Positions 1-9,024 of a DNA stretch of 64,000 nucleotides are shown here, piece by piece (positions within the stretch are counted from its first letter, which is position 1; the number at the start of each line of letters is the position of its first letter). The stretch is from an uncultured Frankineae bacterium (GTDB lineage Bacteria > Actinomycetota > Actinomycetes > Mycobacteriales > SCTD01): contig CADCUB010000120.1 in the NCBI GenBank assembly GCA_902805775.1, positions 1-64,000 on the forward strand, written 5' to 3'. Under the pieces are notes generated by a model. It did not search any database and was not told the origin of the DNA. It worked only from the letters and a program-made list of their open reading frames with translations. The translations under genes and the position numbers were made by a program.

Positions 1-128
1 ACCTCACGCAACAAGGGCGCATGCGCCCGGCTGCGCGCATCACCCAACACCTCCAAACGGGTCTCCACAGCATCCAGGGCAGCGACGTCGAACGACGCCC
101 CCCGCAACGCTGCCTGACCGACCGCCAC
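1..128 (-). CDS. N-terminal part of an unidentified protein running off the left edge
   Basis: Reverse frame reads VAVGQAALRGASFDVAALDAVETRLEVLGDARSRAHAPLLRE; GTG start at 128 preceded by TAGGTT-GGGTGT (leaderless-type -10). Not in the supplied ORF list because partial. Family not recognised. Confidence 0.45.
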   Translation of the reverse strand, partial: MAVGQAALRGASFDVAALDAVETRLEVLGDARSRAHAPLLRE

Positions 129-390
129 ACACCCAACCTAGAACCCACCACCGACAGAACCGCAGGACGAGAACGGTTGTGGACGAACGCTTTCGAGGAG
201 TGTCGGATGTCCTCGCCTCCTGGACACGTCGCCTGGTGATCCCGCGTCCCAGGACCACCGGTCCTGCCGTCCCGCCCGTCGCCAGACACCCGAACGGCCA
301 GAGCGCAAGCGGCCGTCCACACCCGCCGCCGCGTCCACAGCGCGCCTCCGCCGGTCCTGTGCGACGAACGCTCGGCGGCACCGTCGTCGC

Positions 391-1461
391 ATGAGCGCAT
401 CCGCCGTCGCCCGGCTGTCGAACCCGGGGGAGATCCTCGCCGTCCTGCCGTCGCTGTGCGGCTTCCGACCCGACGAGAGCCTCGTCGTGATGTCGCTGCG
501 CGGCCCGCGCAAGCGGCTCGGGCTGACGGCGCGGGTCGACCTGCCGCCCGAGGAGGGCGAGCCCGCCCTCGCCCGGGTCCTCGCCGACCGCCTGGCGGGC
601 GACGGCGCCCGCACCGTGGTGATCGCCGTCTACAGCGAGCACGGCAGGCGGCCCGGGCTGGTCGACGTCCTGCGCCAGGCCTGCGACAGCCGCGGGCTGG
701 CCGTGCAGGAGGCACTGCACGTGCAGGGCGCGCGGTGGACGTCCTACACGTGCTCGCAGCCGTGCTGCCCCGACACCGGCACCCCGGTCCCGGCGGCACC
801 GCCGGTCCTCGGGCTGGTGCAGGCCGAGCAGGTGGCGTCCGGTCGTGCCCAGCTGGCCTCCCGGCAGGAGCTGGTGCGCTCGCTCGCACCGCCGTCGCTG
901 CTGGCCGCCGCAGCGGCCGAGCAGCGGCTCGACCAGGCGGAGCAGCTGTGGCGGCAGACCCGGCTCGAGCAGGGCCTGGCCGCGTCGCGACGAGCGACGC
1001 TCGAGCACGCGCGGGCGCTGCTCGACCGGGTCGGCGCAGGCGCAGACGTGACGCCGCACGACGCGGCGCTGCTCGCCGTCGGCCTGTCCGACGTCGTCGC
1101 CCGCGACGAGCTCGCGACCCTCGTGCTGACCCGCGAGGACGAGCTGCTGTCGCTGCTGGTGCAGGTGGCGCGCCAGATCACACCGCCCCGGGACGCGGCC
1201 GTGTGCGCGCTGCTGGCGCTGACGGCCTACGCCAAGGGCGACGGCGCCACGGCCAACGTCGCGCTCGACCGCGCCCTTGCCGGCACCCCGGACCACTCCC
1301 TGTCGCTGCTGCTGCGGCAGTGGCTCGACGCGGGCCTGCCGCCGAAGGAGGTGCGCAGGCTGACCCGCGCGACCCAGCGCGAGCTGCGGGGGCGCGACGC
1401 CCCAGGCCTCGGCAGCGCCCGCCGGGAGGTCACGACGCCTGGCTCACCGAGCTCATGTTGA
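391..1461 (+). CDS. DUF4192 family protein
   Basis: 356 aa; N-terminal LSNPGEILAVLPSLCGFRPDESLVVMSLRG is typical of DUF4192. Confidence 0.85.
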   Translation: MSASAVARLSNPGEILAVLPSLCGFRPDESLVVMSLRGPRKRLGLTARVDLPPEEGEPALARVLADRLAGDGARTVVIAVYSEHGRRPGLVDVLRQACDSRGLAVQEALHVQGARWTSYTCSQPCCPDTGTPVPAAPPVLGLVQAEQVASGRAQLASRQELVRSLAPPSLLAAAAAEQRLDQAEQLWRQTRLEQGLAASRRATLEHARALLDRVGAGADVTPHDAALLAVGLSDVVARDELATLVLTREDELLSLLVQVARQITPPRDAAVCALLALTAYAKGDGATANVALDRALAGTPDHSLSLLLRQWLDAGLPPKEVRRLTRATQRELRGRDAPGLGSARREVTTPGSPSSC

Positions 1462-2791
1462 AGTCCGGGACGCGCAGCGTCGGCATCCGCACCCAGGTGA
1501 AGCCGTCGCTCCACTCCCTCGGCAGGGTCGGCACCGACTGCCCGACCTCGGTGAGCCGCCCCAGCAGGTCGATCGGGCTCTCGTTCCACCGGAAGTTGTT
1601 GACGGCCCCCACCACCTCGCCGTGCTCGACCAGGTAGACGCCGTCGCGCGTCAGACCCGTGAGCAGCAGGGTCTGCGGGTCGACCTCGCGGATGTACCAC
1701 AGGCAGGTCAGCAGCAGCCCCCGCTCGGTGCGAGCGATCATCTGCTCGGTGGACGCCGTCCCGCCGCCGTCGACCACCAGGCTGTGCACGTACGGCGTCA
1801 CCGGCTCACCGGCCGTGGCGGCCGACGCACGCGTGTGCACCAGCGCCTGCAGCGCGCCGTCCGCGATCCAGTCGGTGCGCTGCAGGGGCAGGCCGTTGTC
1901 GAACACGCTGCTCATCGAGGAGGACGCGCTGGCCAGCACGAACGGCGTCGTCCCCAGGGCCGGGTCGTGCGGGTCGGAGGTCATCCGCAGGCCGGCGGGA
2001 CCGAGGCGCTCGCCGAGCCGGGTGCCGCCACCGGGCTTGCTGAAGACCGTGCGGCCCTCGTGGGCGCTGCGCCCGGATGCGGTCCAGTACGCGTACGCCA
2101 TGAGGTCGGCGACCGCCGACGGGGGCAGGAGCGTCTCGTAGCGCCCGGCAGGCAGCTCGAGCTGGCGGGCGCCCCAGGACAGCCGCCGCCGGAGCTCGGC
2201 GTCGAGACCGGCCACCGTGACGTCGGACCAGTCGCGGGTGTGCTGCGCGACCCACGACGAGCCGCCGCTGCTCTTGCCCGTCACCTCGACGTACCCGGTC
2301 GGCTGCACGTGGCGCAGCCGCAGCCCCGTCGACGAGCCGAGCCACACGGTCGTCACGTCGTGCGAGGCGTAGCCGTAGAGCGACAGCCCCTCGCGGCGGG
2401 CGGCGCCGAACGCCTCGCCCAGGTCGCCGGCCAGTGCCGCGAAGACGTCGGGCGGCGTGTCGACCGGACCGTCGGCGAAGTCGGCCGCAGCCGGCCCCTC
2501 GACAAGCGGGTTGGCGTCCTCGGCGGGCTCGGCCTCGGCGGCGGCGCGCTCCGAGGCCCGCACCAGGTCCTCGAGCCGGTCGACCACCGTGGCGCTGCGG
2601 ACCCCCACCGACGAGCCGAGCACGCTGATCACGACGACGGAGCGCCCGCGCACCGCACCGTTGGTGGTCAGGGAGTTGCCGGCCCACCGCAGGTTGGCGC
2701 TGCTGCTCTCCTCGACCAGCACGATGCAGCCGTCCGCCCGGGACAGCGACAGCGCCTGCTCGACGACGTCACTGCCGCTGCGCGCGCTCAT
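1430..2791 (-). CDS. TldD/PmbA family protein (PmbA-like subunit)
   Basis: 453 aa from ATG at 2791 (MSARSGSDVVEQALSLSRADGCIVLVEE...); 4-bp ATGA overlap with the upstream tldD-like gene. The 629 aa ORF is an over-extension. Confidence 0.85.
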   Translation of the reverse strand: MSARSGSDVVEQALSLSRADGCIVLVEESSSANLRWAGNSLTTNGAVRGRSVVVISVLGSSVGVRSATVVDRLEDLVRASERAAAEAEPAEDANPLVEGPAAADFADGPVDTPPDVFAALAGDLGEAFGAARREGLSLYGYASHDVTTVWLGSSTGLRLRHVQPTGYVEVTGKSSGGSSWVAQHTRDWSDVTVAGLDAELRRRLSWGARQLELPAGRYETLLPPSAVADLMAYAYWTASGRSAHEGRTVFSKPGGGTRLGERLGPAGLRMTSDPHDPALGTTPFVLASASSSMSSVFDNGLPLQRTDWIADGALQALVHTRASAATAGEPVTPYVHSLVVDGGGTASTEQMIARTERGLLLTCLWYIREVDPQTLLLTGLTRDGVYLVEHGEVVGAVNNFRWNESPIDLLGRLTEVGQSVPTLPREWSDGFTWVRMPTLRVPDFNMSSVSQAS

Positions 2792-4308
2792 CGGCCACCC
2801 TCCTGCGCGGTGTTGAGCACGGAGACGGAGCGGAACAGGGTGGTGGGGCAGCCGTGAGACACCGCCGCGATCTGGCTGGGCTGCGCCTTGCCGCAGTTGA
2901 AGGCGCCGCCGAGCTGGTAGGTCTGCGGGCCGCCGACCGCCTCCAGCGATCCCCAGAAGTCGGTGGTCGTGGCCTGGTAGGCGACGTCGCGCAGCTGCCC
3001 GACGAGCCGGCCGTCCCGGATCTCGTAGAAGCGCTGCCCGGTGAACTGGAAGTTGTAGCGCTGCATGTCGATCGACCAGCTCTTGTCGCCGACGACGTAG
3101 ATGCCGCGCTCGACGCGCCCGATCAGGTCGTCGGTCGACGGCCCGTCGGGTGCCGGCGTGAGCGAGACGTTGGCCATGCGCTGCACCGGCACGTGCGACG
3201 GCGCGTCGGCGAAGGCGCAGCCGTTGCTGCGCGCGGTGCCCAGGGCAGCGGCGTTCTGGCGCGCCATGCGGCGGTCGAGCTGGTAGCCGACCAGGACCCC
3301 GTCGCGGACGATGTCCCACTCCTGGGTCTGCACGCCCTCGTCGTCCCAGCCGATCGTGGCCAGGCCGTGCGGCGTGGTGCGGTCACCGGTCACCTGCATG
3401 ACCGGCGAGCCGTACTGCAGGGTGCCGAGCCGGTCGAGCGTGGCGAAGGAGGTCCCGGCGTACGCCGCCTCGTAGCCCAGCGCCCGGTCCAGCTCGGTGG
3501 CGTGCCCGATCGACTCGTGGATGGTGAGCCACAGGTTCGAGGGGTCGATGACGAGGTCGTAGCGGCCCGGCTCGACCGAGGGCGCGTGCGCCTTCTCGGC
3601 GAGCAGCTCGGGCAGCTGCGCGAGCTCGCCGTCCCAGTCGTACAGGTCGCCGACGAGGTACTCCCAGCCGCGCCCGGCCGGCAGCGCGAGGGTGCGCATG
3701 GTCTCGAAGCCGCCGCCGGGATCGACCCGGGTGGCGGTCACCCGCGGCTGCACGCGCACACGCTGCTGCGTCGTCGTGGTGCCGGCCGAGTCGGCGTAGA
3801 ACTTGCCCTCGAGCGCCTGCAGCAGGCTGACGTCGACGTGGTCGACGTCGTCGCTGGCCAGCAGCCGCTGCGACCAGTCCGCGAACAGCGCCACCTTCTC
3901 CGCCGGGTCGACCGCGAAGGGGTCGACGTCGTACGCCGACACCCACGAGACGTCGGCGTAGACCGGTTCGTCGGCCAGCTCGACCGGCTCGGCGTTCAAC
4001 GGCCGAGAGGCGCGGGCCACCTCCACCGCCGAGCGCGCCAGGCGCGCGGCCTCGTCGACGGTCACGTCGGGCCCGCTGGTGAAGCCCCACGTGCCGTCGG
4101 CCACGACGCGCACCGCGATGCCCACGCTCACGTCGTCCCCGAGCCGCTCCAGGCGCCCGTTGCGCAGGGCCAGGTCCTGACCGCGCAGCCGCTCGATGCG
4201 CACGTCGGCGTGCGAGGCGCCGGCCTCGGCAGCGGCGGTCAGGGCCGCATCCGCGCACGCGCGCAGGGGCAGGGACAGCAGCTCGGGATCGATCGGGTGC
4301 ACGGCCAC
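2788..4308 (-). CDS. TldD/PmbA family metalloprotease (TldD-like subunit)
   Basis: 506 aa; contains IHESIGHATELDRALGYEAAYAGTSF (TldD HExxxH-type motif). Confidence 0.9.
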   Translation of the reverse strand: MAVHPIDPELLSLPLRACADAALTAAAEAGASHADVRIERLRGQDLALRNGRLERLGDDVSVGIAVRVVADGTWGFTSGPDVTVDEAARLARSAVEVARASRPLNAEPVELADEPVYADVSWVSAYDVDPFAVDPAEKVALFADWSQRLLASDDVDHVDVSLLQALEGKFYADSAGTTTTQQRVRVQPRVTATRVDPGGGFETMRTLALPAGRGWEYLVGDLYDWDGELAQLPELLAEKAHAPSVEPGRYDLVIDPSNLWLTIHESIGHATELDRALGYEAAYAGTSFATLDRLGTLQYGSPVMQVTGDRTTPHGLATIGWDDEGVQTQEWDIVRDGVLVGYQLDRRMARQNAAALGTARSNGCAFADAPSHVPVQRMANVSLTPAPDGPSTDDLIGRVERGIYVVGDKSWSIDMQRYNFQFTGQRFYEIRDGRLVGQLRDVAYQATTTDFWGSLEAVGGPQTYQLGGAFNCGKAQPSQIAAVSHGCPTTLFRSVSVLNTAQEGGR

Positions 4309-4354
4309 CGCGTCACCCTAAGCACTCCTCGCGAGTGCTCCCGGCCGGACAGGC

Positions 4355-4387
4355 GGACAGCCCGGTCGCGGTGCGACCGGGCTGTCC
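4355..4387. terminator. Strong hairpin: perfect 15-bp stem, 3-nt loop, no U-tract
   Basis: GGACAGCCCGGTCGC-ggt-GCGACCGGGCTGTCC; lies between divergent genes. Confidence 0.5.
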
Positions 4388-4569
4388 TGGAGCAGGGTCG
4401 GCGCGCGTACGGCACCGCGGCCCTGCCTCGTGCCGGCGCGTCGGAGGTCAGGGGCGAGCGGCCCGCCGACGAGCGCCCCGACTGTCCTCCCCAGCAGGGA
4501 CGGCTGTCAACGGGTCACCACTGGGGTTCCACGTGCCATGGTGAGCCTCCCTCGTCCCCGGGAGACCGC

Positions 4570-6051
4570 ATGGCCATCGCACCGCACCCGACCGACCACC
4601 CGCCCCGCGAGCTGACGCTGGTCGAGCCCGACGTCGTGGTGCTGGGAGCCGGCCCCACCGGCGAGAACGTCGCCGACTACGCCGTGCGCGGGGGGCTCAC
4701 GGCGGTGGTCGTGGAACCCGAGCTCGTCGGCGGCGAGTGCTCCTACTGGGCGTGCATCCCGAGCAAGGCGATGCTCCGGCCGGTGCAGGCGCTGGCCGCC
4801 GCCCGCGCGGTCGCAGGAGCGAGCTCGGCCGTCACCGGCGAGCTCGACGCCGCAGCGGTCCTCGCCCGGCGCGACACCTTCACCGCGGGCTGGCAGGACA
4901 CCGGGCAGGTCGGCTGGCTGGAGCGCACCGGCATCCCGCTCGTGCGCGGTGCCGGCCGGCTGACCGGGGTGCGGCAGGTCGAGGTCACCGGCATCGACGG
5001 CGACAGCGTCACGCTGACCGCCCGCCACGCGGTCGTCGTCTGCACCGGCACCGAGGCGGCGCTGCCACCGGTCGACGGGCTCGCCGAGGCCCGCCCCTGG
5101 ACGAGTCGCGACGCGACCAGCGCCTCGACGGTCCCCGGCCGGCTGGCAGTGCTCGGCGGCGGCGTCGTCGGCGTCGAGATGGCGACCGCCTGGTCGGCCC
5201 TGGGCTCGCAGGTGGTCCTGCTGCAGCGAGGGCCGTCCCTGCTGCCGTCGTACGAGCCGCAGGCCTCCGAGCTCGTCACCCGGTCGCTGCGCGAGCGCGG
5301 GATCGAGGTCCGCACCTCGGTGACGGCCTCCGCGGTCCGGCGGGAGCAGGGCGGCGTCGTGGTCACCGTCGACGGCGAGGAGCTGGTGGCCGACGAGCTG
5401 CTGGTCGCCGTCGGCCGCAGCCCGCGCACCGCCGACCTCGGCCTGGACAGCATCGGGCTCGCCCCCGGCGAGCCGCTCGCCACCGACGACACGATGCTCG
5501 TGACCGGCATCGACGGCGGGTGGCTGTACGCCGCCGGTGACGTCACCGGCCGGGTCCTGCTCACCCACCAGGGCAAGTACCAGGGCCGGGCCTGCGGTCA
5601 GGTCATCGCGGCGCGGGCCCGCGGCGAGCAGGCCTCGCCTCCCGCCTGGAGCCGCTTCACGGCGAGCGCCGACGACGCCGCCGTGCCGCAGGTCGTGTTC
5701 ACCGACCCCCAGATCGCGAGCGTCGGCTTGACCGAGGCCGCTGCGCGGGCGCGCGGGCTGGAGGTGTGGACGGCCGAGCACGACCTCGCCCAGATCGCCG
5801 GCGCGGCGCTGGCCTCCGACAGCGCCACCGGGTGGGCCAAGCTGGTCGTCGACGCGCAGCGGCAGGTCGTCGTGGGCGCGACCTTCGTCGGTCCCGACGT
5901 CGCCGAGCTGCTCCACTCCGCGACGATCGCGGTCGTGGGCGAGGTGCCGCTGGACCGGCTCTGGCACGCGGTCCCGGCCTTCCCCACCCTGTCGGAGGTG
6001 TGGCTGCGGCTGCTGGAGCACCTGGTGGGCCGGCTGGGCTGGGACGTCTGA
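4570..6051 (+). CDS. FAD-dependent pyridine nucleotide-disulfide oxidoreductase (dihydrolipoamide dehydrogenase/mercuric reductase superfamily)
   Basis: 493 aa from ATG 4570; [20 protein letters not shown], redox-type motif [14 protein letters not shown]-terminal dimerisation domain. Confidence 0.9.
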   Translation: MAIAPHPTDHPPRELTLVEPDVVVLGAGPTGENVADYAVRGGLTAVVVEPELVGGECSYWACIPSKAMLRPVQALAAARAVAGASSAVTGELDAAAVLARRDTFTAGWQDTGQVGWLERTGIPLVRGAGRLTGVRQVEVTGIDGDSVTLTARHAVVVCTGTEAALPPVDGLAEARPWTSRDATSASTVPGRLAVLGGGVVGVEMATAWSALGSQVVLLQRGPSLLPSYEPQASELVTRSLRERGIEVRTSVTASAVRREQGGVVVTVDGEELVADELLVAVGRSPRTADLGLDSIGLAPGEPLATDDTMLVTGIDGGWLYAAGDVTGRVLLTHQGKYQGRACGQVIAARARGEQASPPAWSRFTASADDAAVPQVVFTDPQIASVGLTEAAARARGLEVWTAEHDLAQIAGAALASDSATGWAKLVVDAQRQVVVGATFVGPDVAELLHSATIAVVGEVPLDRLWHAVPAFPTLSEVWLRLLEHLVGRLGWDV

Positions 6052-6100
6052 GACCGGGGGCGCCGCCGCCGCTGCGCCGGCCTTCGGCAGACTCCTGGCC

Positions 6101-8023
6101 GTGATCTCCTCCGCCCTCCCCGCGCCGGTCGTCGAGGCCGCCACCCGCGCGCTCGCCGGCGAGCCCGAGCACGACCGGACCCTCGTGCTCGCGCGGCTGC
6201 GCCGCTGCTGGCCCGACCTGGTCGCCGGGCTCGACGAGGCGTACGGCGAGGCGGCCGCGGAGCTCGCCGCCCGCGTCGCCGAGGTCGCCGTGGCGGCCTT
6301 CCTCGCCCGTCCCCCGGCGCTGCGGCTGCTCGACCTGCGCCGGCTCGTCGAGCCCGACTGGTTCCAGTCCCCGCGGATGCTGGGCTACGCCTGCTACGCC
6401 GAGCGCTTCGGCGGCGACCTGCGCGGGGTCGCCGAGCGCGTCCCGTACCTCGCGGAGCTCGGGGTGACCTACCTGCACCTCATGCCCCTGCTGCAGCCAA
6501 GGCCGCGCCCGAACGACGGCGGCTACGCCGTCATGGACTACCGCGCCGTCCGCCCCGACCTCGGGACGATGGACGACCTGGCCGCGCTGGCGGCCGTGCT
6601 GCGGGACAACGGCATCTCCCTCACGCTCGACCTCGTCCTCAACCACGTCGCCGCAGAGCACGAGTGGGCCCGGCGGGCGCGCGCGGGAGAGGCGCGCTAC
6701 CGGGCGTACTTCCACATCCACGCCGACCGCAGCGTCCCGGACGCGTACGAGCGGACCCTGCCCGAGGTGTTCCCCGACTTCGCCCCCGGCAGCTTCAGCT
6801 GGGACGACGCGCTGCAGGCCTGGGTGTGGACCACCTTCAACTCCTGGCAGTGGGACCTGGCGTGGGACAACCCCGACGTCTTCGCCGAGTTCGCGGAGAT
6901 CATCTGCTTCCTGGCCAACCAGGGCGTCGAGTGCCTCCGCCTGGACGCCATCGCGTTCATCTGGAAGCGGATGGGCACCGACTGCCAGAACCAGCCGGAG
7001 GTGCACGCGGTGACGCGCGCGCTGAGGGCCGTCGCGCGCATCGCCGCGCCCGCGCTGGTCTTCAAGGCCGAGGCGATCGTCGGGCCGCCGCAGCTCGTCC
7101 CCTACCTCGGCGTCGGCCGGTACGTCGGCAAGGTCAGCGACCTCGCCTACCACAACAGCCTCATGGTGCAGGTGTGGTCGTCGCTGGCCGCGCGCGACGC
7201 ACGGCTCGCCACGGCGGCCCTGCGCCGTTTCCCGGAGAAGCCCGCCACGACCGCGTGGGCGACGTACGTGCGGGGCCACGACGACATCGGCTGGGCGATC
7301 GACGACGCGGACGCCGCCGCCGTCGGCTGGGACGGCTGGTCGCACCGGGCCTTCCTGTCGGACTTCTACAGCGGCCGGTTCGACGGCAGCTTCGCGCGCG
7401 GCCTGGTCTTCCAGGAGAACGAGGCCACCGGTGACCGGCGCATCAGCGGCAGCGCCGCGTCACTGGCCGGGCTCGAGGCGGCCCGTACGCCCGACGAGCG
7501 GGCGGTGGCGGTGCGGCGGGTGCTGCTCGCCCACACGGTCGTCCTGGGCTTCGGCGGCATCCCGGTGCTCTGGTCCGGCGACGAGCTGGCGGCGCTGAAC
7601 GACCCGTCCTGGGACGACGACCCGGCGCACGCCGACGACAACCGCTGGGTGCACCGACCGCGGATGGACTGGGCCGCCGCCGGGCGCCGGCACGTCGCCG
7701 GCACGGTCGAGCACGAGGTGTGGACCGGGCTGCAGGCGCGGGCGCGGGTGCGGGCGACGCTTCCGGCGCTGCACGCCGCCGTCGAGCCCGAGCTCCTGGA
7801 CGCCCTCAACGGCGCCGTGCTGGCCTGGGTGCGGCGCGCGCCCGAGCAGACGCTGGTGGCCCTGCACAACATGAGCGACAGCTGGCAGATCTGGCCCCGC
7901 GCGGCTGTGCCGCTGCCCGACCCGCTGCGCGACGCCCTGTCGGGCGACGAGCTGGCGCCGGGCGACCTGGTGCTCGCGCCGTACGCGTGCCGGTGGCTGG
8001 TGCGGGACGCCCGGGAGGGCTGA
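6101..8023 (+). CDS. Amylosucrase-like GH13 alpha-amylase family protein
   Basis: 640 aa; [42 protein letters not shown] catalytic motifs; [22 protein letters not shown] is amylosucrase-type. Confidence 0.85.
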   Translation: MISSALPAPVVEAATRALAGEPEHDRTLVLARLRRCWPDLVAGLDEAYGEAAAELAARVAEVAVAAFLARPPALRLLDLRRLVEPDWFQSPRMLGYACYAERFGGDLRGVAERVPYLAELGVTYLHLMPLLQPRPRPNDGGYAVMDYRAVRPDLGTMDDLAALAAVLRDNGISLTLDLVLNHVAAEHEWARRARAGEARYRAYFHIHADRSVPDAYERTLPEVFPDFAPGSFSWDDALQAWVWTTFNSWQWDLAWDNPDVFAEFAEIICFLANQGVECLRLDAIAFIWKRMGTDCQNQPEVHAVTRALRAVARIAAPALVFKAEAIVGPPQLVPYLGVGRYVGKVSDLAYHNSLMVQVWSSLAARDARLATAALRRFPEKPATTAWATYVRGHDDIGWAIDDADAAAVGWDGWSHRAFLSDFYSGRFDGSFARGLVFQENEATGDRRISGSAASLAGLEAARTPDERAVAVRRVLLAHTVVLGFGGIPVLWSGDELAALNDPSWDDDPAHADDNRWVHRPRMDWAAAGRRHVAGTVEHEVWTGLQARARVRATLPALHAAVEPELLDALNGAVLAWVRRAPEQTLVALHNMSDSWQIWPRAAVPLPDPLRDALSGDELAPGDLVLAPYACRWLVRDAREG

Positions 8024-8178
8024 GGTCCTGCGGGTGCGAACGCTCGAGCGCATCGCGGGCTTCCCGGCGCCGGCCGTCTCCAGCGTCACAGCTCCCGACC
8101 GGAACGCCGTCCGGCGGCAGGCGTTGCACCAGGAGCGGGCAGCTCGCCGGCCCGCGGACGACACGAGGAGTGCTTGCG

Positions 8179-8433
8179 ATGACGACCACGACCCAGCCCG
8201 CCACCGACTCCACCACGACGACCTCCACTGCCGCGCCGCTCACCGCGGCCGACCGCTGTGACCGCTGCGGCGCACAGGCCTACGTCCGGGCGACCCTGCC
8301 CGGCGGCACCGACCTGCTGTTCTGCGGGCACCACGGCAACGCCCACCGCCCGTCGCTGCTCGTCGCCGGTGCCTCGATCTCCGACGAGACCGACAAGCTG
8401 CTCGTCGCCCGCGAGTCCGGCTTCGGCGGCTGA
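8179..8433 (+). CDS. Small DUF7455-type protein
   Basis: 84 aa; Thr-rich N-terminus then LTAADRCDRCGAQAYVRATLPGGTDLLFCGHHGN; SD-like GAGGAG upstream. Confidence 0.75.
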   Translation: MTTTTQPATDSTTTTSTAAPLTAADRCDRCGAQAYVRATLPGGTDLLFCGHHGNAHRPSLLVAGASISDETDKLLVARESGFGG

Positions 8434-8448
8434 CCGCCCCGCACGTCC

Positions 8449-8482
8449 GAGAGCCCGTCCTGCAGGTGCAGGGCGGGCTCTC
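8449..8482. terminator. Bidirectional terminator-like hairpin
   Basis: GAGAGCCCGTCCTGCA-gg-TGCAGGGCGGGCTCTC, 16-bp stem with one G-T wobble, between convergent genes. Confidence 0.75.
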
Positions 8483-8506
8483 GCCGTGTCTGCAGCCGTC
8501 CGCGGC

Positions 8507-8719
8507 TCAGCCGCAGCAGCCCCCTCCGCAGCAGCCGCCGCCGGCGGCGGCCGGAGCGGGCGCGGCAGCTCCGCCGCCCACGGCGACGGGCGTGAAGACC
8601 CGGGTCGTCTCGAGGTGCCCTGACGGGCAGGAGGTCGGCACGTCGGGGTACTCGTGCAGCCCCCGCCGTACCTCGAACAGGGCGTCGCAGGTGCGGCAGC
8701 GGTAGTCGTACGCAGGCAT
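8507..8719 (-). CDS. FmdB family zinc-ribbon protein with Gly/Cys tail
   Basis: MPAYDYRCRTCDALFEVRRGLHEYPDVPTSCPSGH...; C-terminus GGGCCGGGCCG. Confidence 0.85.
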   Translation of the reverse strand: MPAYDYRCRTCDALFEVRRGLHEYPDVPTSCPSGHLETTRVFTPVAVGGGAAAPAPAAAGGGCCGGGCCG

Positions 8720-8748
8720 GACGCCAGGGTAGGCGGGCGCCACCGCCG

Positions 8749-9024
8749 TCACGGGCGGTGCGGCTCCGACATGACGCCCCGCGCGGTCAGCCGCGCCCGC
8801 ACGCTCAGCGGACCGCCCGGCTCGGCGCCGGCGAGCGCCGCCACGGGGACGGCGACCTCCAGCGTCTCCCCGCGCCGGCGCGACAGCAGGTCGGCGCGCC
8901 CGTCGACCGGCTCGGTCTCCGCCACGTCGAGGACGACCAGCTCCCAGCCGGCCAGGCTCGGGTGGGGACGCCGCCCGACCAGGGTGCCGCTGAGCCGGGT
9001 CAGGTTGTCGACCGGCGCGACCAC
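8749..9024 (-). CDS. Small hypothetical protein
   Basis: 91 aa, LSGTLVGRRPHPSLAGWELVVLDVAETEPVDGRADLLSRRRGETLEVAVP; overlaps 3' end of the upstream M6 protease gene by 25 bp. Confidence 0.55.
   Translation of the reverse strand: MVAPVDNLTRLSGTLVGRRPHPSLAGWELVVLDVAETEPVDGRADLLSRRRGETLEVAVPVAALAGAEPGGPLSVRARLTARGVMSEPHRP

Noticed and set aside
1-390. Mobile element or HNH/DUF222 remnant at left edge
   Set aside because: Only ~42 residues visible; no transposase motif or terminal repeats, so family left open
40-1296. 418 aa minus-strand ORF antisense to the DUF4192 gene
   Set aside because: Low-complexity Arg/Gly/Ala-rich translation typical of GC-rich shadow ORFs; the plus-strand frame has family similarity
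1430-4308. TldD/PmbA pair as a RiPP biosynthetic cluster
   Set aside because: No candidate precursor peptide or modification enzyme adjacent; the pair is common as stand-alone genes in actinobacteria
4321-4339. Canonical CIRCE element
   Set aside because: Half-sites match but spacer is 5 nt instead of 9; kept only as a low-interest observation
2854-4569. N-terminal ~570 aa of the 1065 aa plus-strand ORF
   Set aside because: Antisense to tldD-like gene, V/G/R/H-rich shadow; the real gene begins at ATG 4570
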